Shown here one piece after another: positions 1 through 5,826 of a stretch of 8,835 nucleotides of DNA (the first letter of the stretch is position 1; each line of letters starts with the position of its first letter). The position numbers and the translations under genes were made by a program. The notes under the pieces were generated by a model. It saw only the letters and a program-made list of their open reading frames with translations. It did not search any database and had not been told where the DNA came from. This DNA comes from Candidatus Iainarchaeum sp. (GTDB taxonomy: Archaea > Iainarchaeota > Iainarchaeia > Iainarchaeales > GCA-2688035), in NCBI GenBank assembly GCA_026396975.1, contig JAPLVT010000014.1, forward strand, positions 1 through 8,835, in the 5' to 3' direction.

Positions 1-273
1 GCTGGAAATTTTAAGGGCCCCAAGCCGAGCGGTTAATCCGAGAATCTTGTACAATGAAAGGTACACATGCCCCGACGGTTTGACACCGCCATTTTTTATC
101 TCACCCAAAGTAGTGTAGTCATGGTTAATCTTTTTTGCAAATGCGGTCAATGTAGTTTTATCCAATAACTTGCGAAACACAAGTTCCCTTTCATTTTTGC
201 CCCAATTAATAAATATGGATTTGTCATCCAAATCGCCCAAGACCAATCTGAATGCAGTTTCGTTTGGTTGCAT
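1..273 (-). CDS. Unknown protein, possible helix-turn-helix (runs off left edge)
   Basis: An open frame of 91 codons runs from an ATG at 273 down to base 1 without a stop, so only the N-terminal part is visible. I do not recognise the family. The visible protein begins MQPNETAFRLVLGDLDD. Residues about 40-79 (TTLTAFAKKI, then a turn, then YLSLYKILGL) have the spacing of a Cro/XRE-like helix-turn-helix. Such domains occur in transcription factors and also at the front of some archaeal LAGLIDADG-type endonucleases; the part that would distinguish these is missing. TATA-like blocks just upstream (296-313) would give a leaderless or very short leader transcript. The reading frame is free of stops and its codon use looks normal. 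The gene call is fairly safe, the HTH assignment is tentative, and the function is unknown. Confidence 0.6.
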   Translation of the reverse strand, partial: MQPNETAFRLVLGDLDDKSIFINWGKNERELVFRKLLDKTTLTAFAKKINHDYTTLGEIKNGGVKPSGHVYLSLYKILGLTARLGALKISS

Positions 274-295
274 GAAATAAAAAGATAGAAATTCG

Positions 296-313
296 CTTTT
301 AAATTATTTTAAA
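296..313 (-). promoter_or_regulatory. TATA-like promoter for the left-edge gene
   Basis: On the minus strand two overlapping TTTAAAA blocks lie 23-40 bases before the ATG at 273. The nearer one would place the transcript start at the ATG itself (leaderless); the farther one would leave a leader of about 9 bases. This is seen by eye only. Confidence 0.4.
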
Positions 314-467
314 GAGAGCGCACTTCCGCTGTTCACTACTGGCTGAAGAGCAGCGCAAATACCTTTCAAGCTGGGAAGAAGGCACGTAAGCGAGTATTAC
401 TGTTTTTGCACGGCACTTGCCTGAATCGCCAGAATTTTTTTTGGGCTTTTTTTCCCTTGTGGCCAGG
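314..467. other. Intergenic stretch with T8 and T7 tracts
   Basis: I see no convincing gene here. If the small ORF at 468-650 is not real, the empty stretch runs from 274 to 646. It holds a run of eight T (435-442) and GGGC-T7-CCC (443-456). On the plus strand these would suit an archaeal T-tract terminator, but no plus-strand gene ends here. A weak imperfect stem (GCTGTTC with GAGCAGC, about 329-357) is probably chance. Confidence 0.35.
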
Positions 468-650
468 TCATCTTTTAACCTTTTTCTTTTCCTTTATCCA
501 CAGCAGCCTTCTTTTTCTGTTTCTTGCCTTGGCTGCCTTGTATGCTTTTATTTTCTGCGCATTGCTGCCGCTGTGCTTCGGCCTGTTGGTCGGGCTGACT
601 ATACGTCTGTGCGTTGTCATCCAGAGCGGTCTTTTATTGGGCATTGTCAT
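468..650 (-). CDS. Small very basic ORF overlapping the end of the KaiC-like gene
   Basis: A 60-residue frame starts at an ATG whose last bases form the TGA of the KaiC-like gene (ATGA overlap), an arrangement typical of translationally coupled pairs. The protein is strongly basic and ends in KEKKKVKR; no domain is recognisable. Codons fit the neighbours (AGA/AGG for Arg, CTG, ATA). Against it, a second minus-strand frame (475-633, 53 codons) is also open across the same bases. That frame reads as a Gln/Ala/Lys-rich tail but has no start codon of its own. So either this is a small coupled gene, or the region is the decayed or mis-sequenced tail of a longer protein. I favour the coupled ORF only slightly. 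Confidence 0.35.
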   Translation of the reverse strand: MTMPNKRPLWMTTHRRIVSPTNRPKHSGSNAQKIKAYKAAKARNRKRRLLWIKEKKKVKR

Positions 651-1354
651 TTTATCGCTTCCCAGAGCACCTGCTCCCGCGGCTTTATCTCTATTCCCCT
701 GTTTGTTATTTCGAACGGGTGCACGTTCTTGTCGTGCGCTGTTCCCCTCATTTTCCTTACGAAAATTGAGCGGTTCGGCGGCGTGAAGTAAAGCGCGATG
801 ACACCGTCTGCAACGAATTCCTCGACGCCGTATGCGCTGAAATCTGTTTTTGCCCCGCTTGTTTCAGCGGTAAAAATTGTTGTGCAGTTCAGGTCTTTCA
901 GCCAGTCCAAAAACTCGAAAAGCTTCGGCCTGAATTCCGTTTTCTCCATCCAGACCGCGAAAGAAGTCGTGCTGTCGATGGCAAGGCGCTGCGCATGCAT
1001 GTCGTTCACGGCGCGCGCAATCAGGTCAAGTTCCTCTTTGATCCTTTCAACAACAACCCGCGCGTCATTTGCATAGCCGAGGTTCATCCTGTTGATGGCC
1101 ATCATCTTTTTTTCCTGCAGCGAGTTGATGTCCCAATTGAAGCTCTGCATGTCCCAGGCAATGTTCTTCACGCCGCTTTCGGTCGTCACAAACAGCCCTG
1201 GTTCGCCCTTTAAGGCGCTCTCGTAAATGTACTGCATTGCTAAAATGGATTTGCCGGTGCCGCTAGCGCCGCCAATCAGAACGCTGCTGCCCTGCGGAAT
1301 TCCGCCGTTAAGAAGCGGGTCCAAGCCGGGAATGCCTGTTGCGACTCTTTGCAT
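647..1354 (-). CDS. KaiC-like RecA-superfamily ATPase, single domain
   Basis: This is a 235-residue protein with one KaiC/RadA-type ATPase core, of the kind abundant in archaea and usually linked to signalling or regulation. It opens with the family signature RVATGIPGLDPLLNGGIPQG. Walker A is GGASGTGKS (residues 28-36) and Walker B is RLAID (123-127, Asp127). The C-terminal family block KMRGTAHDKNVHPFEI occupies about 201-216, followed by TNRGIEI. The strand after Walker A ends FVTTES, where two-domain KaiC has paired catalytic glutamates; here one Glu (Glu59) remains next to Thr. The length matches single-domain members; no second domain, HTH or membrane segment is seen. The ATG at 1354 is chosen because the family's first residues follow at once and a TATA-like block lies upstream. 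The cellular role cannot be told from sequence. Confidence 0.9.
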   Translation of the reverse strand: MQRVATGIPGLDPLLNGGIPQGSSVLIGGASGTGKSILAMQYIYESALKGEPGLFVTTESGVKNIAWDMQSFNWDINSLQEKKMMAINRMNLGYANDARVVVERIKEELDLIARAVNDMHAQRLAIDSTTSFAVWMEKTEFRPKLFEFLDWLKDLNCTTIFTAETSGAKTDFSAYGVEEFVADGVIALYFTPPNRSIFVRKMRGTAHDKNVHPFEITNRGIEIKPREQVLWEAIK

Positions 1355-1383
1355 GTAAAACCCTGAAAATATAATGTTTGTTG

Positions 1384-1391
1384 TTATTAAA
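1384..1391 (-). promoter_or_regulatory. TATA box for the KaiC-like gene
   Basis: TTTAATAA on the minus strand is centred about 33 bases before the ATG at 1354, giving a predicted leader of about 7 bases. A second AT block (ATTATATTTT, 1365-1374) lies too close to the ATG to be the TATA box of a transcript carrying that codon. Confidence 0.4.
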
Positions 1392-1462
1392 ACATTTTGC
1401 GCCCTGCGACTTTGCTCTTTAATTGCGTTCTGCTCTTAAATTCGGCTTCTTGCTCTCAAATG

Positions 1463-1470
1463 TTTAAAAT
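1463..1470 (+). promoter_or_regulatory. TATA box for the small membrane protein
   Basis: TTTAAAAT lies about 31 bases before the GTG at 1498 and predicts a near-leaderless transcript. A second strong TATATAAA (1478-1485) is too near the GTG and would place the transcript start inside the frame. Confidence 0.45.
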
Positions 1471-1497
1471 AAGATTGTATATAAAGTTAATTAGTCT

Positions 1498-1716
1498 GTG
1501 TTAGGAAACAACTTAACCGCAAAGAAAAATCCTTATTTAGTTACCACACTTGTTGCAGTTTCTTCTACTGCCGCAGTCAGCATTGGAAACTACGCTTTAG
1601 GCAAGCAATTTGACCTTACGGCTGCATTGACTTTTGCCGTTGTGTTCTGGATTGTTTATTTCTTGATTCAACGCTGGCTTACCAAAAGACTTGAAAAGAA
1701 AAACAAACAGCAATAG
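1498..1716 (+). CDS. Small two-helix membrane protein, unknown function
   Basis: This is a 72-residue frame with a GTG start and a TAG stop. Two hydrophobic segments (about residues 13-34 and 41-60) are joined by a short polar turn (GKQFD). The tail after the second segment is strongly basic (TKRLEKKNKQQ), so by the positive-inside rule both ends would be cytoplasmic. I do not recognise a family. The case for a real gene is the clean two-helix layout, a promoter at a fitting distance, and its place between a divergent and a downstream gene without overlap. No Shine-Dalgarno site is seen before the GTG, consistent with leaderless translation. Codons are somewhat more AT-rich than in the larger neighbours. 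The GTG is chosen because it fits the promoter distance; I found no better start nearby. Confidence 0.6.
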   Translation: MLGNNLTAKKNPYLVTTLVAVSSTAAVSIGNYALGKQFDLTAALTFAVVFWIVYFLIQRWLTKRLEKKNKQQ

Positions 1717-1843
1717 CAAGAACTTCTTCAATTAGCAATATTTAACATTATATTCTAGATTGGTTTGCGCTTAAATTATTCATTCTGCTCTTTTATTCGC
1801 ATTTTTCTCCGAATTTAAGAGCAACGCTGTGACTGTGCAAGCA

Positions 1844-1851
1844 TTTAAATA
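1844..1851 (+). promoter_or_regulatory. TATA box for scpA (leaderless)
   Basis: TTTAAATA, preceded by the purine-containing GCA, is centred 27 bases before the ATG at 1874. This is the distance expected if transcription begins on the start codon. No Shine-Dalgarno site precedes that ATG, which supports a leaderless message. Confidence 0.6.
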
Positions 1852-1873
1852 GCTTGGGCGAGCTAATTTTAAT

Positions 1874-2758
1874 ATGCCTTCAGAGGAGATCGAGCCGGAA
1901 ACAGGCACTGGCATGAAAGGGGATTTTTGGGAGCCTGAAGGGGCTGCAGGGAGTGAAGCTAAAGGGCAGCAATGCGAGATAGAGTTGCCCGAGCAGGTAA
2001 ATCTGGTTGACCTTATCGAGCAGCCCGCCTGGAAAACCATCCTGATCGAACTTGTTAAGCGCAACAGGATGAATCCATGGGACATTGATATTGTGCAGCT
2101 CGCCGACCTTTTTTTGCAGAAAGTCCAGGCGATGCAGAAAGGAGACCTGCGTATTCCCGCTAACGCCATTCTCGCTTCCGCGATTCTTTTGAAGCTTAAG
2201 GCGCGGACAATAAAACTGAGCTCTCTTGACGAGGAAGAGGAAGCCGTTACGATTACAAAAGAAGAGCTGCAGCTGATAGAGGAAACAATCCCCGAACTGA
2301 GCGGGCAGCGGCAGTTCAGGGAGGGAAACATAACGCTTGACGAGCTTGTAATGAGCATCGAGCAGATACTGCAGCAGACCAAGGAGCGCAAAAGCATTCT
2401 CAGGGAGAAAGAGCTGCCGCAGTTCGACCTTGCTTTCGACAGGGTGAACATCGAGGAGCGCATTGGCGGAATTTTTGACAGGATAAAGGAAAGGGCGGAC
2501 AGCCAGGGGCTTGTGATGTTCAGCGCGCTGCTGGACGAGAACACGCCGCTGGAAATGGTGAACTGCTTTATCCCGGTGCTCTTTCTCATGAACAAGGGAA
2601 AGGTAAACGCCTGGCAGGAACAATGGTTCGGAGAAATATTCATCTCGCTGCTGAACGAGGCAGCGCAAAAGGCGGAAGAAAGCGCTGGGAAAGAAGCTTT
2701 GGAAACAGCGGAAAAAGAGATCAAAGAGAAAAAGAAGCGCCCGCGGCAAAGAAAGTGA
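1874..2758 (+). CDS. scpA: Segregation and condensation protein A (ScpA kleisin)
   Basis: ScpA is the kleisin that bridges the two heads of an SMC dimer in the chromosome-compacting complex. This copy has 294 residues. The first 45 or so are an acidic, Gly-rich, poorly conserved lead. The recognisable family then starts with VNLVDLIEQPAWKTILIELV, followed by the diagnostic NPWDIDIVQLADLFL (about 67-81) and the helix ASAILLKLKAR. Family members often carry acidic spacers like the DEEEEA run that follows. The C-terminal winged-helix that binds the SMC head is seen around FSALLDENTPLEMVNCFIPVLFL and the following KVNAWQEQWFGEIFISL. The last 35 residues are Lys/Glu-rich and end in a basic KKKRPRQRK. 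The ATG at 1874 is chosen because a TATA box lies exactly 27 bases upstream. No scpB or smc lies in the window. Confidence 0.93.
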   Translation: MPSEEIEPETGTGMKGDFWEPEGAAGSEAKGQQCEIELPEQVNLVDLIEQPAWKTILIELVKRNRMNPWDIDIVQLADLFLQKVQAMQKGDLRIPANAILASAILLKLKARTIKLSSLDEEEEAVTITKEELQLIEETIPELSGQRQFREGNITLDELVMSIEQILQQTKERKSILREKELPQFDLAFDRVNIEERIGGIFDRIKERADSQGLVMFSALLDENTPLEMVNCFIPVLFLMNKGKVNAWQEQWFGEIFISLLNEAAQKAEESAGKEALETAEKEIKEKKKRPRQRK

Positions 2759-2800
2759 AGAAAAAATAGAAACCTGCAAGAAAACAACGATTTCTTATTG

Positions 2801-2808
2801 TTTATAAA
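2801..2808 (+). promoter_or_regulatory. TATA box for the ThiI-like gene
   Basis: TTTATAAA is centred about 30 bases before the ATG at 2835, giving a predicted leader of about 4 bases. This suggests the gene is not simply co-transcribed with scpA, which ends 76 bases upstream. Confidence 0.55.
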
Positions 2809-2834
2809 AAACTTCCCAGCAGATTCTTGTTTTT

Positions 2835-3479
2835 ATGGCGAAACAAGCAAAGGCAATTGTTTTAATCAGCGGCGGCATTGACAGCGTTGTCGCGGCAGCG
2901 CTTGCGCTGGAACAAGGGCTCGATGTCGTGGCATTGCATTATAGCACGGCAACAGCGGCTGACAACAGGGCGGAAAAGAAAACAAAAATGCTTGTGCAGC
3001 ACATCGCAACCCGATTCAAGAAAAAAATCAAGCTGATTGTTGTTCCTTACGGAGCTGTATTGCAGGAGATAGCGGGGAACTGCCAGCGGCGCTTGAACTG
3101 CGTGCTGTGCAAGAGGATGATGATGCGCATCGCGGTAAAAATCGCGCTGCGCGAAGGCGCTGATTGTTTGATAATGGGCGACAGTTTGGGGCAGGTCGCA
3201 TCGCAGACGCTCAGCAACCTCAACGCGGAGCACAATGCTGCAAAAATCGCGATAATAAAGCCGCTTTTGGGGATGGACAAGCTTGAAATCGAAAGGATTT
3301 CAAGAAAATTCGGCACCTTCGAGTTAAGCATTATGCCCGCAGCGTGCTGCGGCATTCCAGACAAGCCCGCAACTGCGGCAAAAGCGGGTGAAGCCGAAGC
3401 CGAAGAGGAAAAAATTGCTGCTGAAGAAATAGCCGGAAAGGCGGCTGCATCCGCGGAAACAGTTGTTGTAGAACCTTAA
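2835..3479 (+). CDS. ThiI-like PP-loop ATPase (tRNA 4-thiouridine synthase catalytic domain, stand-alone)
   Basis: This 214-residue protein matches the adenylating PP-loop half of ThiI, which activates uridine 8 of tRNA for sulfur insertion. The PP-loop SGGIDS is at 12-17; the family block CKRMMMRIA is at 92-100; MGDSLGQVASQTLSNL (114-129) and the IKPLLGMDKLEIERISR region complete the fold. The N-terminal ferredoxin-like and THUMP domains of full ThiI are absent, as is a rhodanese domain, so tRNA recognition would need a partner. Cys89 and Cys92 form a CXXC, and Cys171-Cys172 lie near the end of the core. A methanogen ThiI is known to hold an iron-sulfur cluster on a CXXC plus a further Cys, so the same is plausible here. 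Residues 175-214 are an Ala/Glu-rich, probably disordered tail. Other tRNA thiolases of this superfamily are possible but fit less well. Confidence 0.85.
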   Translation: MAKQAKAIVLISGGIDSVVAAALALEQGLDVVALHYSTATAADNRAEKKTKMLVQHIATRFKKKIKLIVVPYGAVLQEIAGNCQRRLNCVLCKRMMMRIAVKIALREGADCLIMGDSLGQVASQTLSNLNAEHNAAKIAIIKPLLGMDKLEIERISRKFGTFELSIMPAACCGIPDKPATAAKAGEAEAEEEKIAAEEIAGKAAASAETVVVEP

Positions 3480-3486
3480 AATCCAC

Positions 3487-3505
3487 TTTTATTTTGGCTC
3501 TTTTT
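3487..3505 (+). terminator. T-rich terminator after the ThiI-like gene
   Basis: T-tracts (TTTTATTTT, then CTCTTTTT) begin 8 bases after the TAA. Archaeal termination often relies on such tracts without a hairpin. The call is by composition only. Confidence 0.4.
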
Positions 3506-3519
3506 GCCACCGCAATAGT

Positions 3520-3528
3520 CTTAAATAA
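3520..3528 (+). promoter_or_regulatory. TATA box for the DUF4013 gene
   Basis: CTTAAATAA lies about 50 bases before the ATG at 3574. Counting 27 bases on gives a leader of about 23 bases, just long enough to hold the Shine-Dalgarno site described separately. Confidence 0.5.
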
Positions 3529-3560
3529 TAGAAAAGCGTTTTTTTAAACAAAAAAGGTGG

Positions 3561-3567
3561 GGGGTGA
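3561..3567 (+). promoter_or_regulatory. Shine-Dalgarno site (GGGGTGA) for the DUF4013 gene
   Basis: GGGGTGA ends 6 bases before the ATG at 3574 and matches the archaeal anti-SD complement GGTGA. It fixes the start, and it resembles the site before MetRS (a run of G, then TGAA and an A/G-rich stretch). Confidence 0.7.
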
Positions 3568-3573
3568 AAAGGA

Positions 3574-4254
3574 ATGAATATTGGCGCAGCTCTTGGCAAA
3601 CCATTCAACAATATCGTGAACCTTGTGATTGGAATAGTCCTGATGGCAATACCGCTGCTGAACATCCTAACAATTCCGGGGTATTTCCTTAGGATCGCAA
3701 AACGCACTATGGACAAGGACAATAAACTGCCAGGGTTTGAGAACTTCGGCGAGCTGGTAGTGAACAGCATCAAGGTAATAATAGTTGGTATCGTCTATGC
3801 CATAATCTGGATGATAGTCAGCTTTATCCTGATGTTTATACCGCTCATCGGCCCCGTACTGGTGCTGGTCTGTAACATTGTTTTCATGTTCATAGCGTTA
3901 TCCGCAATGATGACGCTTGCAAAAAGCGGGAACATCGGCGAAGCGCTCGGGATCCCGACAGTTGCAAAGAAAGCCATGAACGTAGGATTCATAGTTTCAG
4001 TGATAGTGGGCGGAATCATCACGGCTATTGTAATGGGGGTAGTCTTTGTGATACTCTTGGTAATAGCCGGGGCTTCATTACTTCCATCTCTGACGCCATT
4101 GCTTACGGGCGGCGTAATGGACCCGGCGGCGCTGGCAACACTGATACCAATCCTCATAACAAGCTTTGCAGTTGGGATGGTTGTTCTGGTGGTCGTGGAG
4201 TACATAATGATGGTGTTCTTTTACTCGCTGGTCGCGGAATCGTACCAGGCATAA
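3574..4254 (+). CDS. DUF4013-type integral membrane protein
   Basis: This is a 226-residue, very hydrophobic protein. It resembles the DUF4013 family: a first hydrophobic helix ending IPLLNILTIPGYFLRIAKRTMD (about 26-47), a short acidic loop DNKLPGFENFGELV (49-62), then VNSIKVIIVGIVYAI starting the second helix. Further membrane segments are visible around 76-115, 137-170 and 186-222, giving roughly five or six helices. A short loop, AKSGNIGEALGIP, separates the central helices and also fits the family, whose loops often read as substrate- or partner-facing turns. The biochemical function of DUF4013 is not known to me, and no catalytic motif stands out. The start is fixed by the Shine-Dalgarno site. 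The gene has its own promoter and a strong terminator, so it appears monocistronic. Confidence 0.85.
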   Translation: MNIGAALGKPFNNIVNLVIGIVLMAIPLLNILTIPGYFLRIAKRTMDKDNKLPGFENFGELVVNSIKVIIVGIVYAIIWMIVSFILMFIPLIGPVLVLVCNIVFMFIALSAMMTLAKSGNIGEALGIPTVAKKAMNVGFIVSVIVGGIITAIVMGVVFVILLVIAGASLLPSLTPLLTGGVMDPAALATLIPILITSFAVGMVVLVVVEYIMMVFFYSLVAESYQA

Positions 4255-4286
4255 GGGGACACCCCCTTCTTTTTTTTATTTTTTTC
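4253..4286 (+). terminator. Hairpin plus T-tract terminator after the DUF4013 gene
   Basis: AAGGGG (4253-4258) pairs with CCCCTT (4263-4268) across a 4-base loop. Eight T, one A and more T-runs to 4285 follow. The stem begins within the TAA stop codon. This looks like a bacterial-style intrinsic terminator and isolates the membrane-protein gene from the tRNA downstream. Confidence 0.75.
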
Positions 4287-4336
4287 ACGCGCTTATGCGC
4301 CGCAAGGCCTTTTTTCCGCGTGCGCGGATAAAAGCA

Positions 4337-4344
4337 TTAAATAA
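4337..4344 (+). promoter_or_regulatory. TATA box for tRNA-Ser
   Basis: TTAAATAA is centred about 28 bases before the first base of the tRNA, the spacing expected for archaeal transcription beginning at or just before the mature 5' end. Confidence 0.6.
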
Positions 4345-4368
4345 CCTTCCAGCCACAATTTTTCCAAT

Positions 4369-4454
4369 GCCGGCGTGGCTGAGCCCGGTTTAAAGCGCGT
4401 GCCTCGAGAGCACGTGTCCGAAAGGACCCGCAGGTTCAAATCCTGCCGCCGGCG
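4369..4454 (+). tRNA. tRNA-Ser (anticodon CGA)
   Basis: This is an 86-base class II tRNA with a full cloverleaf. The acceptor stem GCCGGCG (4369-4375) pairs perfectly with CGCCGGC (4447-4453). The anticodon stem CGTGC/GCACG (4398-4402 with 4410-4414) closes a 7-base loop with anticodon CGA at 4405-4407, which reads the serine codon UCG. The long variable arm GTCC-GAAA-GGAC and the T arm GCAGG/CCTGC with loop TTCAAAT are intact. The discriminator is G4454, as in archaeal tRNA-Ser. CCA is not encoded. No intron is seen. Confidence 0.97.
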
Positions 4455-4456
4455 AA

Positions 4457-4584
4457 CTTTTCTTTAACCTTGCAAAAGCAGTGCTTCGTTGAAAAGCCAG
4501 TGGCTTTTCGACGCGTCGCAAAGCAATTCTTTGCAACGTTGCGAGGCCTCGCAAACCCGTTAAGGTTTGCAAGGAAAAGAAAAG
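4457..4584. repeat. Palindrome array bounded by an 18-bp inverted repeat
   Basis: The outer arms 4457-4476 and 4566-4584 pair over 9 bp (CCTTGCAAA with TTTGCAAGG) and a further 9 bp (CTTTTCTTT with AAAGAAAAG), with a 2-versus-1-base bulge between. Inside, palindromes follow one another, sharing or abutting arms: 4487-4513 (13-bp stem with one G-T pair), 4509-4518, 4518-4534, 4533-4542, 4539-4554 (perfect 16-base TTGCGAGG-CCTCGCAA) and 4551-4570. There is no ORF. Each outer arm reads pyrimidine-rich going inward, so on each strand it can end the incoming transcript (tRNA from the left, metX from the right). It could be a bidirectional terminator, a structured RNA or a small non-autonomous element; I see no target-site duplication. 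Confidence 0.7.
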
Positions 4585-4591
4585 CTGCACT

Positions 4592-4615
4592 AAAAGAAGC
4601 AACGCTGCGCGTTGC
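4592..4615 (-). terminator. Hairpin terminator of metX
   Basis: Fourteen bases after the metX stop, GCAACGC and GCGTTGC (4599-4605 with 4609-4615) form a 7-bp stem with a 3-base loop. On the minus strand it is followed by TTCTTTT (4598-4592). It is adjacent to, and similar in core sequence to, the palindrome array. Confidence 0.6.
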
Positions 4616-4628
4616 AATTTGGAATTCT

Positions 4629-5774
4629 TTATTCCTTGAGCGCTTTCCTTATTATCGGTGCTATTTTTTCGTGCTCGAGGAAAAGCCCGTCGTGGCCCTT
4701 TGGGGAGTTGATTCCGTTGTATGCGCTGCGCACGCCGCATTCAGCCAGCTTGCTGTGCAGCTCCTTTGTGTCCGAGGGCAAAAACAGGTTGTCAGAGGAA
4801 ATCGTGATGAAGCTGAATTCAGTGGGAGAACCGCTGAAGGCATTTTCAATGCTGCCGAATTCCTTTTCAAGGTCAAATGTGTCAATCGCCTTTGAAAGGT
4901 AAATGTAGCTGTTTGGGTCAAAGCGCTTGCAGAACTTTTTGCCCTGGTAATCGAGATAGCTCTCGACCTGGTACTGCAGGCCCAGGCTAACGTGCTGCTT
5001 GAAATTGCCGTTGACCGGCTGCCTGCCGAATTTCCTCTCAAGGATAAGCTGGTTCAGGTAGGAAACATGCCCGATCTGCCTTGCGATTGAGAGGCCCCTT
5101 TCCGGGAATTCTGCGCCGTAATAATTCCCGCTGTTCCAGGCGGGGTCAAGCATTATTGCCTCCCTTGCGATATAATTCAACGCTAGATACGTCGCGGAAA
5201 CCCTGTGGGAAGCTCCCACAACAATGGCTTTTTCCGCAAACGCATTGTCAAGCGCCGCAAGCTCGAGGGAAAGAAGGCCGCCGATGCTGGCGCCCACGAC
5301 AGCGCGCAGTTTTGTTATTCCGATTTGCCGGAGGAATTCCATTGTTACATTGGCCATGTCCTTGATGAAAAAGCCCGGGAAATTAAGCCCGAACGGCTTC
5401 CCCGTGTCGGGGTTGGTTGAGGAAGGGCCTGTGCTGCCATAGCAGCCGCCGAAGTGGTCGGCGCAGACAACAAAAAATTTGCGCGTGTCAATTGGCTTTC
5501 CCTCGCCGACGATTTCCTGCCACCAACCCGGAAAAACCGTGCCGTTGCTTTTTTCGGAAGCAGCCTGCTGGGTTGCGGTTAGCGTCGGGAAAACCAAAAC
5601 CGCGTTGTCCCGCGCCTTGTTCAGCTTTCCGAATGTCTTGTAGGCGGCGGTAATCGGCCCGAAGCGCTTCCCGTTTTGCAGACCGAAGCGAAGGTCTTTG
5701 CTGAATTCAACTGCCTTAAGGTTCGGCACTTTTGCGCAGGAATCCAGGTTGTCGCCAAGCTCAACTACGGTCAA
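4629..5774 (-). CDS. metX: Homoserine O-acetyltransferase family protein (MetX-like)
   Basis: This 381-residue alpha/beta-hydrolase enzyme acylates the homoserine hydroxyl, the first committed step towards methionine. Family blocks in order are PGWWQEIVGEGKPIDT (82-97), the diagnostic GGCYGSTGPSSTNPDTGKPFG (109-129), the nucleophile elbow GASIGG with Ser163, the acid Asp328 in SSDNLFLPSD, and His361 in SPKGHDGLF. The catalytic triad is therefore complete and the length is normal. The loop after the first strand reads FPTLTAT, where typical members have LTG followed by a histidine, so the oxyanion or acyl-donor region differs. Acetyl versus succinyl donor, or serine rather than homoserine as acceptor, cannot be decided from sequence. 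The start is a TTG: an in-frame TAG lies four codons upstream and no ATG lies between. It diverges from uppP and converges on the tRNA. Confidence 0.9.
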   Translation of the reverse strand: MTVVELGDNLDSCAKVPNLKAVEFSKDLRFGLQNGKRFGPITAAYKTFGKLNKARDNAVLVFPTLTATQQAASEKSNGTVFPGWWQEIVGEGKPIDTRKFFVVCADHFGGCYGSTGPSSTNPDTGKPFGLNFPGFFIKDMANVTMEFLRQIGITKLRAVVGASIGGLLSLELAALDNAFAEKAIVVGASHRVSATYLALNYIAREAIMLDPAWNSGNYYGAEFPERGLSIARQIGHVSYLNQLILERKFGRQPVNGNFKQHVSLGLQYQVESYLDYQGKKFCKRFDPNSYIYLSKAIDTFDLEKEFGSIENAFSGSPTEFSFITISSDNLFLPSDTKELHSKLAECGVRSAYNGINSPKGHDGLFLEHEKIAPIIRKALKE

Positions 5775-5800
5775 AATATCCCCCTAATATTCCTGTTATT

Positions 5801-5812
5801 CCAATAATAAAT
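5801..5812 (-). promoter_or_regulatory. TATA box for metX
   Basis: On the minus strand TTATTTATTATT is centred about 33 bases before the TTG start and predicts a leader of about 5 bases. A G-rich AGGGGGAT lies between it and the start, too close to the TTG for a normal Shine-Dalgarno spacing. Confidence 0.45.
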
Positions 5813-5826
5813 AATTTCCTGAAAGA

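Noticed and set aside
406..791. Two plus-strand hydrophobic frames that look like membrane proteins
   Set aside because: They lie opposite the end of the KaiC-like gene and the Lys-rich region after it; the antisense of Lys codons reads as Phe/Leu. One of them begins at a weak TTG.
1780..2787. Long minus-strand frames opposite scpA (335 and 299 codons)
   Set aside because: The Ser/Phe-rich composition is what the antisense of a Glu/Lys-rich gene gives, and scpA on the other strand has clear family motifs.
4316..4327. CCGCG-TG-CGCGG palindrome before the tRNA promoter
   Set aside because: The stem is 5 bp with a 2-base loop, no T-tract follows, and the GC-rich words make chance likely.
4470..4902. 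Plus-strand frames crossing the palindrome array into metX
   Set aside because: They overlap a well-supported gene on the other strand and have no family features.
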